Origin: CAYLPU01 sp964385635
GTDB lineage: Bacteria; Chloroflexota; Anaerolineae; B4-G1
Length of the DNA stretch: 27,777 bases
Direction of reading: 5' to 3'
Assembly: GCA_964385635.1 (NCBI GenBank)
Contig: CAYLPU010000068.1
Coordinates: 1-27,777 of the forward strand
A program made the translations under genes and the position numbers. How positions within the stretch are numbered: the stretch's first letter is position 1; every line of letters starts with the position of its first letter. Of this stretch, positions 24,061 to 27,777 are shown piece after piece. The notes under the pieces were generated by a model. That model was given only the letters and a program-made list of their open reading frames with translations, was not told the origin of the DNA and searched no databases.

Positions 24061-24078
24061 ACGTTAAGGAGGCCAGTG

Positions 24079-24510
24079 ATGGAACATAAAGCATGCATCC
24101 TTGTCATTGACGACCGCGAGCGTACGGTGAGGGTTGTCCAACGCCTCCTGGAGAAGGCAGGCTACGAGGTTCTCACCGCCTTGGATGGCGTGAGCGGGTT
24201 AGTGAAGGCGCGGGGGGAGAAGCCCGACCTCATCATTCTGGACATCATGATGCCCGGAATGAATGGATACGAGGTCTGTCGCCGCCTGCAACGGAATCAG
24301 GTCACCGCTCGCATCCCGGTGCTCATGCTCACCGGCAAGGGGCAAATTGATGTCCCCAATATAGATGACGAGACTATTGATATTTGTATCCAAGAGCGGA
24401 TGGAAGGTTTCGAATCTGGAGCCTTAGAGTTCTTGAGTAAGCCGGTTACGGCAAAAGGGTTGTTAGACCGGGTGAGAGCTTTGCTCTGGTTCGGTAGCCT
24501 CCCAACTTGA
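24079..24510 (+). CDS. Single-domain response regulator, twin A
   Basis: The 143-residue receiver has acidic residues in LVIDDRERT (Asp11, Asp12), phosphoacceptor Asp55 in IILDIMMPGMNG, Thr in LMLTGKG, and Lys in EFLSKPVTAKG. Between strand beta4 and helix alpha4 it has an extra stretch of about 20 residues (QIDVPNIDDETIDICIQER), longer than in CheY. ATG 24079 follows AAGGAGG. Its first 263 bases are the same as those of the regulator at 24663 except for one silent change. After codon 87 the two diverge abruptly. No output domain. Confidence 0.93.
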   Translation: MEHKACILVIDDRERTVRVVQRLLEKAGYEVLTALDGVSGLVKARGEKPDLIILDIMMPGMNGYEVCRRLQRNQVTARIPVLMLTGKGQIDVPNIDDETIDICIQERMEGFESGALEFLSKPVTAKGLLDRVRALLWFGSLPT

Positions 24511-24545
24511 CCAGTTCTTTTTGAAAAACCGCGGTTAGATGCCCC

Positions 24546-24662
24546 AGCACTAAGGAACTCGAAGCCTTTGCGTATTCCATTTCGCACGACCTGCGCAGCG
24601 TAGGTGGCTTCAGCCTGGCGCTGCTGGAAAACTACGCCGAGATTGCTGATTGGAGGCTGGTG
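24546..24662 (+). pseudogene. Relic of a phytochrome-type kinase H-box region
   Basis: The sequence reads STKELEAFAYSISHDLRS-VGGFSLALLENYAEIADW. It matches the HisKA segment of the kinases at 12996 and 16844 (NKELEAFAYSVSHDLRAPLRSIDGFS.ALLEDYA), with about five residues deleted after the H box. It follows an in-frame TGA, has no start codon, and its frame runs directly into the ATG of twin B at 24663. It is the remains of the kinase expected at this place in the third module. Confidence 0.75.
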
Positions 24663-25085
24663 ATGGAACATAAAGCATGCATCCTTGTCATTGACGACCG
24701 CGAGCGTACGGTGAGGGTTGTCCAACGCCTCCTGGAGAAGGCAGGCTACGAGGTTCTCACCGCCTTGGATGGCGTGAGCGGGTTAGTGAAGGCGCGGGGG
24801 GAGAAGCCCGACCTCATCATTCTGGACATCATGATGCCCGGAATGAATGGATACGAGGTCTGTCGCCGCCTGCAACGGAATCAGGTCACCGCTCGCATCC
24901 CAGTGCTCATGCTCACCGGCAAGGGACGGCTTGACTACGACGGTTCGGGGTTCAGGAAACGTGTCGGAGAGCAGGTCGATGCTTACGACGCCGGAGCCAT
25001 GGAGTTCTTGACCAAGCCGATCAGGGGGAAAGAGTTGGTAAAGCGGGTGAAGGGGTTGCTCTGGATGAGTGGTTCCCGAAGTTAA
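24663..25085 (+). CDS. Single-domain response regulator, twin B (module 3)
   Basis: The 140-residue receiver has the same N-terminal 87 residues as twin A, including Asp55 and MLTGKG. It then carries a different extension (RLDYDGSGFRKRVGEQVDAYD) and EFLTKPIRGKELVKRVKGLLW, with the conserved Lys-Pro. ATG 24663 follows GGAGG; a GTG just before it is also in frame. The kinase relic lies immediately upstream in frame. The variable region corresponds to the alpha4-beta5-alpha5 face that receivers use to contact partners, so the twins may take phosphate from the same kinase but dock to different targets; that is inference. Confidence 0.93.
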   Translation: MEHKACILVIDDRERTVRVVQRLLEKAGYEVLTALDGVSGLVKARGEKPDLIILDIMMPGMNGYEVCRRLQRNQVTARIPVLMLTGKGRLDYDGSGFRKRVGEQVDAYDAGAMEFLTKPIRGKELVKRVKGLLWMSGSRS

Positions 25086-25190
25086 TAGGGGGAAAGCGCC
25101 AATTGCGATGGGCGAAGGTCTCCTGACCGAGCCCAAGGGCCTTTCGCCTCGGTCGGGAGACCTTCGGCGAAAAGTTGATAGGGGGAAAGC
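25081..25190. repeat. Palindromic insert flanked by a 17-bp direct repeat carrying the RBS
   Basis: A 17-bp sequence (GTTAATAGGGGGAAAGC at 25081-25097; GTTGATAGGGGGAAAGC at 25174-25190) flanks a 76-bp insert. The insert's arms (GGCGAAGGTCTCCTGACCGAG; and CTCGGTCGGGAGACCTTCGGCGA after a short centre) belong to the same dispersed family as the repeats at 11340 and 26832. The right copy is the Shine-Dalgarno region of the kinase at 25191. Confidence 0.8.
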
Positions 25191-27663
25191 ATGAGTGAGA
25201 CAACTGCCCAACAAAACGTTCCTTTGGTCCTGGTGGTGGACGACGACAAGGCTGTGCGGCTATTGTTGCGCCGCGTCCTGGAACCCGGGGGCTATGCGGT
25301 GGAAGAGGCCGAAGATGGAGTGCAGGCGCTGTCTGCCTATGAACGCTTGCAGCCGGATCTCGTCTTGCTCGATATCATGATGCCGGGGATTGATGGTTTC
25401 GCTACCTGCGCTCGGCTGCGAGCCCTCCCCGGCGGCGATCGCACGCCGGTGCTGATGATCACCGCCCTCGACGATAAGGAAGCGGTTGATCGAGCGTTCG
25501 AGGCGGGTGCCACCGACTATATCACCAAGCCCCCCCACCTGGATGTGCTGCGTCACCGCGTGGCCCGTCTGCTGCGTGCCAGGCAGGCGGAGGAGGCGCT
25601 GAGAGCAAGCGAAGCGCATCTGCGGGACATCTTTGAGGCTGCGCAGAACATCTCGTTCATCACGACGGGCCTCCTAGGAACCGAGGCCAGGATTCTGGAG
25701 TTCAGCCCAGGCGCTGAGCGCATCTTTGGTTACAGCCGTGAGGAGGTCATCGGCAAGCCGGTTGCTATGCTACATCTACCGGAAGATATGGCCAGGTTTC
25801 CCGAGATTATCGAATCCATGTGCCAGAGACAAGCAGGGTTCGCCGGGGAGACGACCTTGGTTCGGAAATCTGGAGAGCAATTCCCGGCCCTTTTCACCAC
25901 GCACCCCATCTTTGATGCCGAAGGCGATATAACCGCAACCTTGGGCGTGTCCATTGACATCACCAAGCGCAAGCGGGCGGAGGAGGCACTGCGCGAGAGC
26001 GAAGGGCGCTTAAAGACCATATTGGATTCCATGCGGACCGGAATGGTGATTATAGACGCGCAAACACACGTCATCGTTGATGCCAATCCCGTGGCTATCG
26101 AAATGATCGGTGCTCCCAAAGAACAGATTGTCGGTTCCGTGTGCCATAAGTATATCTGTTCAGCGGAGAAGGGACGGTGTCCCATCACTGACCTTGGACA
26201 GAAGGTGGACAACTCAGAGCGGGTGCTACTGAAGGCCAATGGTAAGAGCGTGCCGATTCTCAAGACGGTCGTTTCTGTCATGCTGGACGGACGCGAACAT
26301 CTGCTCGATAGCTTCGTAGACATCACCGAGCGCAAGCGTCTTGAGGAGCAGGTGCAGCGGCAGGATCGGATGGCTGCTCTCGGGCAACTGGCGGGCGGCG
26401 TCGCCCACGACTTCAACAACATCCTGATGGGCATCACGCTCTCCGCTCAGATGCTCCTGGACCAGCGGAACCTGCCGCGAGACCTGGCGCCGGACCTGGA
26501 GGACATCCTCGCCGACGCGCAACGGGCCGGCCGCCTGGTGGAGCAGATTCTGGACTTTAGCCGCCGCTCCTATTTCGAGACTCGCCCTGTGGACCTGAAC
26601 CGCTTCATCCAGGAGAGCGTCGACATGCTGCGACGGACCCTGCCGGAGGACATCCGCATCCTGCTGGAGGTGGGGCGGGGCCGGTGCGTGGTGAACGCCG
26701 ACCCCACCCGGATGCAGCAGATGCTGGTGAACCTGGCGACCAACGCCCGGGACGCCATGCCGGGTGGGGGGGAACTGCGCATCGGGTTGTCCAGGGTGGA
26801 GGCAGTGCCGGGCGAGGAGCCTCCGTGGCTCGGTCAGAGACCTTCGCCCAACGGTCAGAGACCTTCGCCCAACGGTCAGAGACCTTCGCCCAACGGTCAG
26901 AGACCTNNNNNNNNNNNNNNNNNNNNNNNNNNNNNNNNNNNNNNNNNNNNNNNNNNNNNNNNNNNNNNNNNNNNNNNNNNNNNNNNNNNNNNNNNNNNNN
27001 NNNNNNTCGCCCAACTGGGTGTGCCTGGCTGTGTCGGACACAGGGAGCGGGATGCCGCCCGAGGTGGTGTCTCGTCTCTTCGAGCCTTTCTTCACCACCA
27101 AGCCTGTCGGGCAGGGGACGGGGATGGGGCTGGCGCAGGCGCACGGCATCGTCGAACAGCACGGGGGGCACATCGGGGTCGAGACGGAGATGGGGCGGGG
27201 GACGACGTTCCGCGTCTACCTTCCGGCCCACGACGGGCCGGCCGAGGCGGAGGAGGCCCCGCAGGCGGAGGAGGTTTTGGCTGCTCCGGAGCGGCAGCGG
27301 GAGACGATCCTGCTGGTCGAGGACGAGGATAGAGTGCGGAAGTTGTGCCGGCGGGCGCTGGAGTTGTTGGGCTACCGGGTGCTCACGGCGGTGGATGGGC
27401 GGAATGCGCTGGAGGTCTACCGGTCAGCCGAGAGCGTAGACCTGGTACTGACGGACATGGTGATGCCGGAGATGGGGGGGCGGGAGTTGATGTGGGAACT
27501 GAGGAAGATGGACCCTCGTGTGAAGGGGGTGGTCATCACCGGCTACGCGCTGGCTGACGATCTGGAGGAGTTGAGGGAGGAGGGAATTCTGGATGTTGTC
27601 CACAAGCCCCTCGACGTGGGTACTCTGGAGAGGGTCGTGCGCTGGGCGCTGAATGGGGAGTGA
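25191..27663 (+). CDS. Receiver-PAS-PAS hybrid kinase with C-terminal receiver, interrupted by a scaffold gap (module 3)
   Basis: Domains are receiver (about 10-125; VVDDDKAVR, LLDIMMPGIDG, ITKPPHLD), PAS (140-262), and a second PAS (268-390) containing VCHKYICSAEKGRCPITD with cysteines 318, 323 and 330. NtrB-like HisKA follows (MAALGQLAGGVAHDFNNIL, His406), HATPase (NARDAMPGGG; after the gap AVSDTGSGMP and GQGTGMGLAQAHGIVEQHGG) and a C-terminal receiver (LLVEDEDRV, VLTDMVMPEMGG, VHKPLD). Between the N and G1 boxes the 7-residue GQRPSPN repeats at least three times from residue 548 and enters a 100-N gap. The N run is not a multiple of three, so naive translation shifts frame. Joining the two sides directly restores the frame and completes a fourth repeat unit. 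ATG 25191 follows GGGGGAAAGC. Confidence 0.9.
26832..26906. repeat. In-frame 21-bp minisatellite in the kinase ATPase domain
   Basis: Units at 26832-26852, 26853-26873 and 26874-26894 are identical; 26895-26906 is the first 12 bases of a fourth. The nine bases after the gap (27007-27015) are exactly the end of a unit. Each unit encodes GQRPSPN. Confidence 0.92.
26907..27006. other. Scaffold gap of exactly 100 N
   Basis: One hundred Ns sit inside the minisatellite. A round 100 is the usual placeholder for a gap of unknown size. The true missing length is probably a multiple of 21 (possibly zero). Confidence 0.95.
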
Positions 27664-27679
27664 ACTGGTGTCTCACTCA

Positions 27680-27708
27680 TTGCCTTTTGGCCCTGGATAT
27701 GGTATAGT
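27680..27708 (+). promoter_or_regulatory. Candidate promoter reading out of the window
   Basis: TTGCCT (27680-27685), a 17-nt spacer and TATAGT (27703-27708) lie 17 bp after the last kinase. They would drive a gene beyond the right edge. No gene is seen in the final 114 bases. Confidence 0.45.
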
Positions 27709-27777
27709 AATTAACGATTCAGCGTAACTGCTCAGGCTCTTCCCAAAACAGGCACAAATAGCACACGGATACACACA

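Noticed and set aside
24028..24078. An upstream start for receiver twin A at 24028.
   Set aside because: The ATG lies in a GACGTTT tandem repeat without a ribosome binding site. ATG 24079 has AAGGAGG and matches the twin at 24663.

Overview
The window is a GC-rich bacterial fragment that most likely comes from the Chloroflexota (Anaerolineae/Caldilineae type). This is inferred from a 931-residue MalT-like LuxR regulator, NarL-type and 7TM-type histidine kinases, a DUF7670-like membrane protein, TrmFO, and an unusual density of short palindromic and tandem repeats, many of them inside genes. No tRNA, rRNA, CRISPR array, transposase or phage gene was seen.

Left part (1-7080, all minus strand). 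A MalT-type regulator (131-2926) is followed, reading right to left from 7050, by a membrane-signalling cluster: a bacterial PH-domain membrane protein, a NarL-family sensor kinase with an extra C-terminal domain, a small continuation of that domain after an in-frame TGA, an SPFH/band-7 protein, and a NarL-type response regulator broken by an in-frame TAG and an internal deletion. The cluster looks like a membrane-stress two-component system in decay.

Middle part (7081-12930). A 120-bp IS66-type MITE with 8-bp target duplications lies at 7161-7280. After it come a truncated GNAT gene, a DUF7670-like protein, an intact GNAT acetyltransferase, and divergently the plus-strand genes trmFO and an M28-family lipoprotein peptidase. 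A 684-bp gene-free stretch (11224-11907) carries three 22-bp tandem repeats and a perfect 101-bp tandem duplication. It ends in a good promoter for an exported metallo-beta-lactamase-fold protein.

Right part (12996-27663, all plus strand). Nine consecutive two-component genes contain no DNA-binding or enzymatic output domain. They read as a module, [phytochrome-type kinase - single-domain receiver - receiver-led kinase], repeated three times. Copies 1 and 2 are complete. In copy 3 the first kinase is reduced to an H-box relic of about 100 bp, in frame with the following receiver, which itself has a near-identical twin upstream. The last kinase contains an in-frame 21-bp minisatellite in its ATPase domain that runs into a 100-N scaffold gap. 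The same repeat family occurs as a 22-bp unit in non-coding DNA.

The strongest theme is repeat-driven remodelling of signalling genes. Palindromes and minisatellites have entered reading frames without breaking them, supplied stop codons and C-termini, and duplicated a ribosome binding site.
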